Shown piece after piece: positions 24,596 through 32,237 of a DNA stretch of 64,000 nucleotides. Under the pieces are notes generated by a model. The model was not told the origin of the DNA. It saw only the letters and a list, made by a program, of their open reading frames with translations, and ran no database searches. Every line of letters starts with the position of its first letter. Position 1 is the first letter of the stretch. The DNA comes from Pyrinomonadaceae bacterium (GTDB lineage Bacteria; Acidobacteriota; Blastocatellia; Pyrinomonadales; Pyrinomonadaceae), in contig JABARP010000008.1 of assembly GCA_019186825.1 (NCBI GenBank), forward strand, positions 81,581-145,580, read 5' to 3'. A program made the position numbers and the translations under genes.

Positions 24596-25042
24596 TCAGC
24601 GCCAAAGATATTTTTCATCAAAATCGATCCCGCTCAAGTCCAACAGTTTCTTGAATTCGTCCTCGAAGCTCATCTTAGCGTGGTGACGTGCCTGGTTGCG
24701 AATATATTTCCGAACCACCTCGATCTGCGACATGCTGACCGTGAACGCGCCGTATCCCGTTTGCCATTCGAACCTGCTGCGGGCTATCTCGTTTGCCCAT
24801 TTCGAGGAACATGACTTCAGCTCGCGCATAAAGTCCGACAACCTTACGGTCGGCTTGACGGCCAGTAAAATGTGCACGTGATCAGCGATGCCGCCTATCT
24901 CGATCAGCGTCCCGTCGAGACCGCGAATCGTGCCGCCTATGTATTCATACAGCCGCTCGCGCAGCTCGTCAGTTATCAAGGGCCGCCGCTCTTTTGTTGA
25001 AAAAACGATGTGGAAGATGAGATTCGAATATGTGTGCGGCAT
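24596..25042 (-). CDS. REP-associated tyrosine transposase (IS200/IS605-like, HUH family)
   Basis: A 148-residue Y1 transposase. From ATG 25042 (the usual MPHTYSNLIFHIVFSTKERR start of this family) the metal-binding HUH motif is His55-Val-His57 in ADHVHILLAVKP and the likely catalytic tyrosine is Tyr113 in VVRKYIRNQARHH. It ends with SGIDFDEKYLWR, the common end of this group. A GTG at 25057 would add five residues. Such enzymes cut and join single-stranded DNA at REP hairpins. The flanking bipartite repeats on both sides fit a domesticated RAYT or a simple single-gene element. No TnpB is present. Confidence 0.85.
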   Translation of the reverse strand: MPHTYSNLIFHIVFSTKERRPLITDELRERLYEYIGGTIRGLDGTLIEIGGIADHVHILLAVKPTVRLSDFMRELKSCSSKWANEIARSRFEWQTGYGAFTVSMSQIEVVRKYIRNQARHHAKMSFEDEFKKLLDLSGIDFDEKYLWR

Positions 25043-25091
25043 TGGGCTGTCGTTCACTTACGTGAACTCGTATTTTGTTTTTGGACGCGTT

Positions 25092-25139
25092 CCACAGTCT
25101 TGCGACTGTGGCTAAATGCTATGATCCGCTACGCGGATC
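25092..25139 (+). repeat. Bipartite REP element, right copy 1
   Basis: Hairpin A is CCACAGTC-TTGC-GACTGTGG (25092-25111), the core CTAAATGCT (25112-25120), and hairpin B GATCCGC-TAC-GCGGATC (25123-25139). The order and core match the left element at 24502-24550 in inverted orientation, but both stems have different, fully compensated base pairs. Confidence 0.65.
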
Positions 25140-25159
25140 GGGTTTGTCTTTTGCATGCT

Positions 25160-25206
25160 CCACAATCTTGTGATTGTGGCTAAATACTTGATCCACTACG
25201 CGGATC
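25160..25206 (+). repeat. Bipartite REP element, right copy 2
   Basis: Hairpin A is CCACAATC-TTGT-GATTGTGG (25160-25179), the core CTAAATACTT (25180-25189), and hairpin B GATCCAC-TAC-GCGGATC (25190-25206, one mismatch). Relative to copy 1 the A stem changes G-C to A-T on both arms, a compensatory change showing that structure, not sequence, is kept. Confidence 0.65.
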
Positions 25207-25254
25207 GGGTGTGTTGTCCGGATGGAGCCTCGGCGAACGACAAAAACCGTCGAT

Positions 25255-26631
25255 CTAGTCGGATTCACCGCGGATAAATGAGGCGGCGGAGGCGCGTTCG
25301 ATGGTTTGTTGTTCGCCGGTAAGCATATTTTTGATGGTGACGGTGCCGGCAGCGATCTCGGATTCGCCGAGGATGCACACGGCGCGGACGTTGATCGAGG
25401 CGGCGTATTTAAGCTGCTTACCGAGCTTGTCGGCGTCCGGATAAACGGTTGTGCGGATACCCGCGGCACGCAGTTCGGCAGCGAATTTTAGCGACTCGGC
25501 GGCGGTATTTTCGGCGTGGATCGTCACGAGGACGTCCGCAGGGGTTGACTCCGCGATCTCGGGTGGGAACATTCTGCGTTCGTCCATCACGACGAGAATG
25601 CGTTCGAGCCCGAGCGAAAGTCCGCACGCCGGTATCTGCTCTTTTCCGAACATCCCGATCAGGCCGTCATAACGGCCACCGCCTGCGAGACTGCCTGCGA
25701 GATCGGGAACGTTGACCTCGACGATCATTCCGGTGTAGTACGATAGGCCGCGAGCGAGCGAAGGATCCACGTTCAATTTCAGATCTGAGATCCCAAAATT
25801 CAAGATTTGTTCGAGGCTTTCAAGGCCGGCGACGCCGTCTTCGTTTTGGCCGACGAAACTGCGCAGGTGAGTGAGCTTTTCCGCATTGTTCATCGTCGAC
25901 AAAGTGGAGAAAAGATCGAGCAACGCATCGGCAGCGGTTGAACTGATACCGCGCGCGGCGAGTTCTTTCGCAACGCCATCCGAACCGATCTTGTCGAGTT
26001 TGTCGAGCGCGACAAGGGCGTCGCTGTGAAGGTCGGTCACTATTTGGCATGCATCCAAAATACCTGTTAGAAGCCGACGGTCGTTGAGGCGAAAGACCGC
26101 GTCGTGAAAGCCGAGCTCGGACAAGACCTTTGCGGCTGCCGAGATCAATTCGGCCTCGACGACCGGCGAGGTTGAGCCGATCCAGTCGACGTCGCATTGA
26201 TAGAACTCGCGATAGCGGCCTTTTGCCGGGCGGTCGGCACGCCAGACGGGCTGTATCTGATAGCGTTTGAACAAAACCGGTAGCTTGTTCCGATTGTTGG
26301 CGACGACACGTGCGAGCGGCACGGTGAGGTCGTAGCGCAAGGCGAGGTCGGCGAGGTCGTTCAGAGTGCGCGATTCATCGCGTTCCGACGAACTAAAGCT
26401 CGCACTCTGAACCAATTTTTCGCCGCGTTTCAGGATCTTGAACATCAACTGGCCGCCTTCTTCGCCGTATTTGCCCGTGAGCGTTTCGAGGTTCTCGAAG
26501 GCGGGCGTCTCCAGCGGCTCAAAGCCGTAGGACTCGTAAACTCGCTTGATGATGCCGATTACGTACTCGCGTTTTCTTACGTCGGCGGGCAGGAAATCGC
26601 GCGTTCCGCGTGCCGGATTAGTTGATGCCAT
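25255..26631 (-). CDS. hisS: Histidyl-tRNA synthetase
   Basis: Class II aminoacyl-tRNA synthetase of 458 residues that charges tRNA-His. The N-terminus NPARGTRDFLPADVRKR, class II motif 2 region RYQIQPVWRADRPAKGRYREFYQ, and the histidine-specific ARGLSYYTGMIVEV and GGGRYDGLIGMFG stretches are all present, followed by an anticodon-binding domain ending in LTGEQQTIERA. It starts at ATG 26631 and is a single gene. The REP elements end about 50 bp after its stop codon. Confidence 0.95.
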   Translation of the reverse strand: MASTNPARGTRDFLPADVRKREYVIGIIKRVYESYGFEPLETPAFENLETLTGKYGEEGGQLMFKILKRGEKLVQSASFSSSERDESRTLNDLADLALRYDLTVPLARVVANNRNKLPVLFKRYQIQPVWRADRPAKGRYREFYQCDVDWIGSTSPVVEAELISAAAKVLSELGFHDAVFRLNDRRLLTGILDACQIVTDLHSDALVALDKLDKIGSDGVAKELAARGISSTAADALLDLFSTLSTMNNAEKLTHLRSFVGQNEDGVAGLESLEQILNFGISDLKLNVDPSLARGLSYYTGMIVEVNVPDLAGSLAGGGRYDGLIGMFGKEQIPACGLSLGLERILVVMDERRMFPPEIAESTPADVLVTIHAENTAAESLKFAAELRAAGIRTTVYPDADKLGKQLKYAASINVRAVCILGESEIAAGTVTIKNMLTGEQQTIERASAASFIRGESD

Positions 26632-26658
26632 AAACGATAGATATATTACAGCAGAGCC

Positions 26659-26690
26659 GCCCGCGAATCACACGAACCAGCGCGAATAAA
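26659..26690 (+). repeat. CGCGAATCAC-type intergenic repeat, copy 1
   Basis: The 32-bp word beginning GCCCGCGAATCACACGAACC lies between hisS and the PagL-like gene. A second copy in the same orientation lies at 27567-27599 beyond the other end of that gene. Internally it repeats the motif CGCGAAT at about 11-bp intervals. Confidence 0.5.
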
Positions 26691-26760
26691 GGCTGGGTAT
26701 CGCTGCCGGATCCTGCGAATCTTATTAGCGTTTGTTTCGCTCTATTTGCAGCAGCAAAAG

Positions 26761-27477
26761 CTACTTGTTGAAGAATGAGAAGCCGACGTAGAAGACGTTC
26801 GCGTTATAGCCGGGGTTTATCCTGCCGATGTTCATATTCGAGATGTGAAAGTATCGATAGCCGAAATTTATGGTCCTTCGTTTCGAAAGGCTGTACATAA
26901 CGCCGCCGCCGAAATCGCCGACAAAATCGTAACTCAGGCTGCCGGGAATGGGGATCGGTTTCTTCGCGAATAGGAACCCAGCGCCGGTCTGCACGAATGG
27001 CTTAACGCGTCTTTTCGGGCGGAAGATGAACCGAAAACTCACGGGTTCGAATGCAAAGGCATACGTTGTCTCACGCTTCGTCACAGGCGGTGTGGCCGGC
27101 GGTGCGGCCTTATCGATCACCTCGTTGTTGAAAGCGAGCGCTACGGGTATGACCTCAGCAAGATATTCGTAAGTTACGGGGCCTTTTGTGCCGATAACGC
27201 GGCCGTACCGAAAGCTCAGCATCCCGAATTTGCGGCCATCCGTGTCGTATTCCTTACGTCCGCTGAAGAATATCGGCTGCGTTGGAGAAAAACCTGCTTC
27301 GACCTCAAAGGAGTGAGCTCCGCGGGAAAGCTTCCAATCGACGGGCTCGGCGGTTCGTGGTTGCATTGTGCGAACTGAAGGCAGGACCTTCTCCTGTGCG
27401 GACAGCGTTGTGACGAACAGGATGAGGATGACCAGTGTGAAGAAAATGTCGCGGGGAACTCTCAAACGCATCTCCAT
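26761..27477 (-). CDS. PagL-like acyloxyacyl hydrolase / outer-membrane beta-barrel protein
   Basis: The chosen start ATG 27477 gives 238 residues with a signal peptide (MRLRVPRDIFFTLVILILFV...LSAQ). The body has alternating amphipathic strands of a small beta-barrel. The C-terminal segment GYRYFHISNMNIGRINPGYN followed by ANVFYVGFSFF resembles the PagL/acyloxyacyl-hydrolase motif, where a His-Ser pair removes an acyl chain from lipid A. A GTG frame further up to 27579 would hide the signal peptide. Family assignment is moderate, made from the C-terminal motif. The gene is flanked by two same-orientation copies of a short intergenic repeat. Confidence 0.68.
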   Translation of the reverse strand: MEMRLRVPRDIFFTLVILILFVTTLSAQEKVLPSVRTMQPRTAEPVDWKLSRGAHSFEVEAGFSPTQPIFFSGRKEYDTDGRKFGMLSFRYGRVIGTKGPVTYEYLAEVIPVALAFNNEVIDKAAPPATPPVTKRETTYAFAFEPVSFRFIFRPKRRVKPFVQTGAGFLFAKKPIPIPGSLSYDFVGDFGGGVMYSLSKRRTINFGYRYFHISNMNIGRINPGYNANVFYVGFSFFNK

Positions 27478-27566
27478 AAAGAGCAAGGCCGAGCTTTCGG
27501 CGGCAAGTTGAGCGATGATAACGGCTTGCAGGGCGGGCTTCGGTAAGGTCGAATACGAAAGCCATT

Positions 27567-27599
27567 GCCCGCGAATCACGCGAAAAGGACGCGAAAAAG
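27567..27599 (+). repeat. CGCGAATCAC-type intergenic repeat, copy 2
   Basis: A 33-bp word beginning GCCCGCGAATCACGCGAAAA lies directly downstream of the carbonic-anhydrase stop and upstream of the PagL-like gene. It matches the copy at 26659-26690 in the first 18 positions except one and keeps the CGCGAA spacing. Confidence 0.5.
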
Positions 27600-27601
27600 A
27601 T

Positions 27602-28102
27602 CTAATAGCGCAGCTTCAACTCGGTGTAGTTTCGCCAGGAACGATCGAGGAACTCGATCTCGTCCTCTGTGAGTTCACGTTTTACGCGAGCGGGCGAACC
27701 GATAACGAGCGACCGCGGCGGCACGATCGTACCCGGCGTAAGAAGCGAACCGGCACCGACCAGGCATTCCTCGCCGACATGAACTCCGTCCATCAGGATC
27801 GCGCCCATTCCGATAAGGCATCGATCGTCAACCGTGCATCCGTGGAGCAGTACGCGGTGGCCAACCGTTATCTCGTCCCCGAGAACCGTCGGATGAGTAC
27901 CGCCCGAAACGTGTATGACGCAGTTGTCCTGTATGTTTGTACGTGCGCCGATGCGTATGTAATTCATGTCGCCGCGGACGACCGACCCGAACCAGATGCT
28001 CGAATCTTCACCGATCTCGACATCGCCGATCACCTCAGCGCTGTTCGCAATGAATACGCTCGGGTGAACGACCGGGAGTTTATCCTCGAATTTTGCGATC
28101 AT
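27602..28102 (-). CDS. Gamma-class carbonic anhydrase-like hexapeptide protein
   Basis: A left-handed beta-helix protein of 166 residues similar to YrdA/PaaY/CaiE. Zinc-ligand histidines fit the sequence: CVIHVSGGTHPTVLG and GHRVLLHGCTV provide three histidines; Arg and Asp of the trimer interface are in VVRGDMNYIRIG. It may hydrate CO2 or simply bind metal; many members lack measured activity. Its ATG overlaps the stop of murJ by four bases, so it is co-translated with the lipid II flippase gene. Confidence 0.88.
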   Translation of the reverse strand: MIAKFEDKLPVVHPSVFIANSAEVIGDVEIGEDSSIWFGSVVRGDMNYIRIGARTNIQDNCVIHVSGGTHPTVLGDEITVGHRVLLHGCTVDDRCLIGMGAILMDGVHVGEECLVGAGSLLTPGTIVPPRSLVIGSPARVKRELTEDEIEFLDRSWRNYTELKLRY

Positions 28103-29826
28103 ACGGCACTTCTCCTAAAACGCTTCGACATCATTGCATAGAGCTGATGCAGTTCCTCGACGCGGAGCAGCATCGCACAAATGACGAACGATGCACCGCC
28201 CAATACAATTGGAACGAATGCCTCGATCAGGTGCATCTTCATCCCTGAAGAACCCCAGCGAGCCAGAATGAAATGATAGCTTGTGTAGCAGACTACCGAT
28301 AGCACCGCCGATGAGATCGCGATCTTGATGAACGCCGAGAGAATGGCGCGGCCGTTCAAGCGGCTGATCTTTCGTCGAAGCAGATACGCGAGCGCGGTGA
28401 AGTTCACCAATGCGACTAGCGATGTCGCGAGCGCGACGCCGACGTGCCCGTAACCGTAGGGCGTTTCAGGCGTTACGCCGTAGTGCGAGAACAATTCGCG
28501 AAGGCCGTAGCAACCGACGAAGTTCACAACGATCGAGGCCAGTGCGATGATCATCGGCGTCTTCGCGTCATCCAAAGCGTAGAAAGCAGGCGAGAGGATC
28601 TTTATCGCCGCATAGCCCGTCAATCCGATCGAGTAGCCGACAAGCGCCGTTGCGGTCATTTGCGTCGCGAGTGCGTCAAAGCGTCCGCGCTCATAGATGA
28701 GCCGGATTATCGGTTCACCGAGGACTATCAGCCCGCACGCGCTCGGGAGCGTCATCAGGAATACGAGATTCATTGACGACGAAATAGTGTCGCGAAATTC
28801 ACCCTTTTTGCCTTCGGCAGCGAGCCGCGAAAGCACCGGGATCGCGGCGGTCCCGACCGCAACTCCGAAAAGCCCGATCGGAAATTGCATCAGGCGAAAC
28901 GCATAATTAAGCCAGCCCTGCGCACCGTCGATCGACGAGACGAAATACGTATTGACGAGCACGTTTATCTGCACGGCGGACGTGCCGAGGATCGCGGGTG
29001 TCATTAGCGCGACAACCTTTTTGACGCCCTCGTCCGCAAGAGAGATCACAGGCGAAAAGCGAAAGCCGACACGAAAGAGCGACGGCAGCTGCATAGCAAG
29101 ACTCGACGCCCCTCCGATCAGCGTACCGATCGACATGCCGATGATCGCCCATTGAGCCGCGCTGTCAGGAACCGCATTCTTATCCTTCGGCACGGTCCAG
29201 CCGCCGCCGCTCAGCCAATATGCGAGGCCCAATCCGACGCAGATCGAGACGATATTAAAGACGGTCGATGCCGACGCAGGAATACCGAAAATGTTCTTCG
29301 TGTTCAGCACGCCCATCGCTACGGCCGCAAGGGCAACGAGCAGGATGTACGGGAACATTATCTGCGTCAATGTCGTGGCAAGAGCTGCTTTTTCGGGCGA
29401 GAATCCATCGGCGACAAGGCCGACAAGTTCTTTTGAAAAGATGATGCCGACGATGCAGATAATGCTCAGCACCACCGCAAGGAGATTGAAGACAAGGCTT
29501 GCGAGACGCCATGCCGCCTTCTCGCCGAGCTTTATCTGGTAATCGGTAAAGACCTTTACGAACGCGACCGAAAGAGCGCCTTCTGCAAAAAGATCGCGAA
29601 GGACATTCGGCAGGCGGAACGCGACGACGTACGCGTCGGTAAGAAAACCCGCACCGAAGAAATTCGCAAAGATCATCTCACGCGCGAGGCCGAACAGGCG
29701 CGAGAACATTACGGCGATCGATACAATGCCGGCCGAACGAGCAACGCTTGTGGGCCGAGACGGTGTCGTCGGTTCCGCGGCAGATTCTGCACTATCGGGT
29801 GGCGTTGTATCTTCGATCGATGGCAT
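28099..29826 (-). CDS. murJ: Lipid II flippase MurJ
   Basis: A 575-residue membrane protein of the MOP exporter superfamily. After a short disordered N-terminus rich in Pro/Ser/Thr (about 28 residues) come the MurJ hallmarks: SRLFGLAREMIFANFFGAGFLTDAY split over helices 1-2, FRLPNVLRDLFAEGALSVAFVKVF, and about 14 hydrophobic segments to the end. It moves lipid-linked peptidoglycan precursor across the inner membrane. The downstream gene overlaps by four bases; dacB lies 86 bp upstream on the same strand, giving a small cell-wall cluster. Confidence 0.93.
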   Translation of the reverse strand: MPSIEDTTPPDSAESAAEPTTPSRPTSVARSAGIVSIAVMFSRLFGLAREMIFANFFGAGFLTDAYVVAFRLPNVLRDLFAEGALSVAFVKVFTDYQIKLGEKAAWRLASLVFNLLAVVLSIICIVGIIFSKELVGLVADGFSPEKAALATTLTQIMFPYILLVALAAVAMGVLNTKNIFGIPASASTVFNIVSICVGLGLAYWLSGGGWTVPKDKNAVPDSAAQWAIIGMSIGTLIGGASSLAMQLPSLFRVGFRFSPVISLADEGVKKVVALMTPAILGTSAVQINVLVNTYFVSSIDGAQGWLNYAFRLMQFPIGLFGVAVGTAAIPVLSRLAAEGKKGEFRDTISSSMNLVFLMTLPSACGLIVLGEPIIRLIYERGRFDALATQMTATALVGYSIGLTGYAAIKILSPAFYALDDAKTPMIIALASIVVNFVGCYGLRELFSHYGVTPETPYGYGHVGVALATSLVALVNFTALAYLLRRKISRLNGRAILSAFIKIAISSAVLSVVCYTSYHFILARWGSSGMKMHLIEAFVPIVLGGASFVICAMLLRVEELHQLYAMMSKRFRRSAV

Positions 29827-29912
29827 CAGCGGCTAGAATCGAAAATTATCGCACGCTTGCGGGCAAATTGTAGAAGACCGTGAAAAATATTTCGTGAAAT
29901 AGGGCTCTGCCG

Positions 29913-31292
29913 TCAATGCGAGGCATTCGACGGATAGGTGATCCGAGAGGTCGCCATTCGCTTGTCGAGCGAGACGGCCTTGTAGTTGAACGACAGCGGC
30001 CCGCCGAACTGCCCCTGCACGAGCGAGACATAGAGATTCTGGAACGAACGGAACTGCCCGACGCTGCCGCGTTGGTTGAATATAACGAAGAGAAGCTTGC
30101 CTTTCTGCGTATTCACCTCGCCCGAAAGTGCGCTGACGCCGCTGTCGGTTCGATGCAGCGTACCGGTCTTTCCGACGACGCTGCCGGCGTAAAAATCGTT
30201 GTCGAAACGATTTTCGAGCGTGCCTTCGTCAAGGCCTGCGACGGGCATAATGTCGGCAAAATTCATTCGATAGCGTCCCAATTCCGACTGCAAGGAGCGG
30301 AGGAGCTTCATCATTGCATTCGGCGAAACACGGTTGATGCCGAGGCCGCTCGTTGTCGCGAGCGAGAATTCATTGTCCGGCACATTTGCGTTCAATTCGA
30401 CGATCCGCGAGACGCCGAACGGTCCGCCGAGCATATCGCCGAGACGCTCGGCAAGAAAATTATTCGAATAGCAGAGTGTTGCCTTCAGGATCTCACGCAT
30501 CTTTGCCGATTCGTGCGTAAAGAGCAGCCTCAGGTCGCTCGGTATCGGTTGGACAGACGCCGTTCCCGCGACCGAAACGCTCGGAAGCCCTTGGATCATA
30601 CCCGCGCGGCCCGAGTTGTTCAGGTAATCGATCCAGGCTCTCGCGGCCGCCGGCGAACGGCGTGAAAGATCGAGCGTTGAGAGCATCGTCTCTGCCGAAC
30701 GCTGCGACGAACCCGAGTAATTCATCACGAAATCATTCGTAACGACGATGTCGCCCGTGATGGACCGGATACCTCGCCGATTCAGCTCGTTTGCGATCGA
30801 GATAGCGTGTTCGTACCCAAAAACAGGATCTTTGCCCGAGATGTAGAGATTGCCCGTCAGCGTTCCTGTCGAACGGTCAACCGTGCCGTTCGTATAGACG
30901 TTCGTTGCAAAGCGGAAGTCCGGCCCAAAGGTTTTGAGCACTGCGTAGGCAGTTGCGACTTTTACGTTAGATGCTGGGTTAAAAAGGGAAGTCGAGTTCG
31001 ATTCGACGACAACGCCGCCATCCATCGTCTCGATAAGGACGCCCGAATATCCGGGGATCGTCTGCTCCGCAAGCAGCGGAAACATTGTGCGGACAGCATT
31101 TACGGGTGCTGTGGGGACCGCCGACGTCATTCCGGTCGGCTTTACCAGCGAACCTTCAGTATCTTGCGGCTCCGGCTTGTAGATCTTGATGTCCTGGAGC
31201 AGAGGCCGTGTGGTCTGGGCAGGTACAGCGAAAGATCCCAAAAGAAGGGACGCGAAAACAACGACAAACTTTATCGCGGAGGCCTTGATCAT
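29913..31292 (-). CDS. dacB: D-alanyl-D-alanine carboxypeptidase/endopeptidase (S13, PBP4 type)
   Basis: Periplasmic low-molecular-weight penicillin-binding protein trimming peptidoglycan peptides. From ATG 31292 the protein has 459 residues and a signal peptide (IKFVVVFASLLLGSFAVPAQ). All three catalytic motifs are in place: Ser108-x-x-Lys111 (ASNVK), Ser276-x-Asn278 (YSNNF) and Lys375-Thr-Gly. A longer open frame up to 31433 precedes this Met but has no export signal. It sits upstream of murJ on the same strand. The family is certain; the balance of carboxy- and endopeptidase activity is unknown. Confidence 0.92.
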   Translation of the reverse strand: MIKASAIKFVVVFASLLLGSFAVPAQTTRPLLQDIKIYKPEPQDTEGSLVKPTGMTSAVPTAPVNAVRTMFPLLAEQTIPGYSGVLIETMDGGVVVESNSTSLFNPASNVKVATAYAVLKTFGPDFRFATNVYTNGTVDRSTGTLTGNLYISGKDPVFGYEHAISIANELNRRGIRSITGDIVVTNDFVMNYSGSSQRSAETMLSTLDLSRRSPAAARAWIDYLNNSGRAGMIQGLPSVSVAGTASVQPIPSDLRLLFTHESAKMREILKATLCYSNNFLAERLGDMLGGPFGVSRIVELNANVPDNEFSLATTSGLGINRVSPNAMMKLLRSLQSELGRYRMNFADIMPVAGLDEGTLENRFDNDFYAGSVVGKTGTLHRTDSGVSALSGEVNTQKGKLLFVIFNQRGSVGQFRSFQNLYVSLVQGQFGGPLSFNYKAVSLDKRMATSRITYPSNASH

Positions 31293-31495
31293 TGCTTGGG
31301 TCGATTTGCGAAAGTATTCTGACGCGGAGCCCGAGATGCCGGGCGTGTTGCAATCATACCACAGCTTTTGACCGCGCTGGAAGTTTTTTACGTTCGGGGA
31401 CATTTCGCTGATAAAGATCAACCTCACTGCCATTTAGATGAGACTGCCGCGATATCGGATGCAGACAAACGCAAGCGACCTGTCCGCGGGAATGA

Positions 31496-31525
31496 TTGAC
31501 TTTCGCCTTGCCGCCTGCCTAGAAT
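31496..31525 (+). promoter_or_regulatory. Putative sigma-70 promoter for the ogg gene
   Basis: TTGACT (31496-31501) and TAGAAT (31520-31525) are separated by 18 bp and lie 22 bp before the ogg start codon. Five of six bases match the consensus at each box. It is the best-looking promoter in the window. Confidence 0.55.
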
Positions 31526-31547
31526 CCAACATCGACGCCGTTTTTGA

Positions 31548-32213
31548 ATGAAAAAAGACTCACTTCCGCCGATCACGACGAGAAACATTAAGCTCGCGCA
31601 CATTGCGTCTGCCGCCGCGATCAGGGCCCGTTTGGCAGAGTTTTCCGCCGTCTTGGAGACAGGCGAAGACCAACGCTTCTGGGAAGAGATGGTCTTTTGC
31701 TTCTTTACGGGCGGCTGCTCGGCAAAAATGGGCATTCGCTCGATCGAGAAAGTCCGCCATCTCCTCCTCGAAGGCAGTCAAAAGCAGCTCGCGAATGCCC
31801 TTTCGGGCACGCACCGCTATCCGAATGCAAGGTCTCGCTACATCGTCGAATCACGCAGCTTTCTTCGTGAGGACTGCGATCTTAAGCTTCGTGCGAGGCT
31901 TCTTGCCTTCAAAGACCCGATTGAACGCCGCGATTGGCTCGTACAAGAGAAGGGAATTAAGGGCCTCGGCTATAAGGAAGCAAGCCATTTTCTGCGAAAT
32001 GTCGGCTTTCGCGGGTACGCGATCCTTGATAAACACGTTTTGAACTGCCTTGCCGCACTAAAAATAATTCCCGAGGCAAAGCCACCAAATACGAGGCTAC
32101 GGTATCTAACCATTGAGGAAAGTCTCAAAAAACTTGCCAGACGCAGTCGGATCGACTTTGACGAGCTCGATCTGGTCCTTTGGTCGATGAAGACCGGCGA
32201 GATCCTCAAATGA
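31548..32213 (+). CDS. ogg: 8-oxoguanine DNA glycosylase/AP lyase, archaeal Ogg2 type
   Basis: A base-excision repair enzyme removing 8-oxoguanine and cutting the abasic site. At 221 residues it matches the compact Ogg2 family known mostly from archaea and scattered bacteria. The helix-hairpin-helix IKGLGYKEASHFLRNVGF provides the catalytic Lys143, and ILDKHVL supplies Asp161. The Trp/Phe-rich FWEEMVFCFFTGGCSAK helix is also typical. It is not close to the Fpg or human Ogg1 types. A good promoter precedes it. The TPR-retropepsin gene follows after 24 bp. Confidence 0.87.
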   Translation: MKKDSLPPITTRNIKLAHIASAAAIRARLAEFSAVLETGEDQRFWEEMVFCFFTGGCSAKMGIRSIEKVRHLLLEGSQKQLANALSGTHRYPNARSRYIVESRSFLREDCDLKLRARLLAFKDPIERRDWLVQEKGIKGLGYKEASHFLRNVGFRGYAILDKHVLNCLAALKIIPEAKPPNTRLRYLTIEESLKKLARRSRIDFDELDLVLWSMKTGEILK

Positions 32214-32237
32214 CCTGATCCAAAAGAAGGAGTGCCT

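Noticed and set aside
25092..25206. Short hairpin repeats as a CRISPR array
   Set aside because: Only two units in a row, the stems vary while the core is constant, there are no regular spacers and no cas genes; REP elements fit better.
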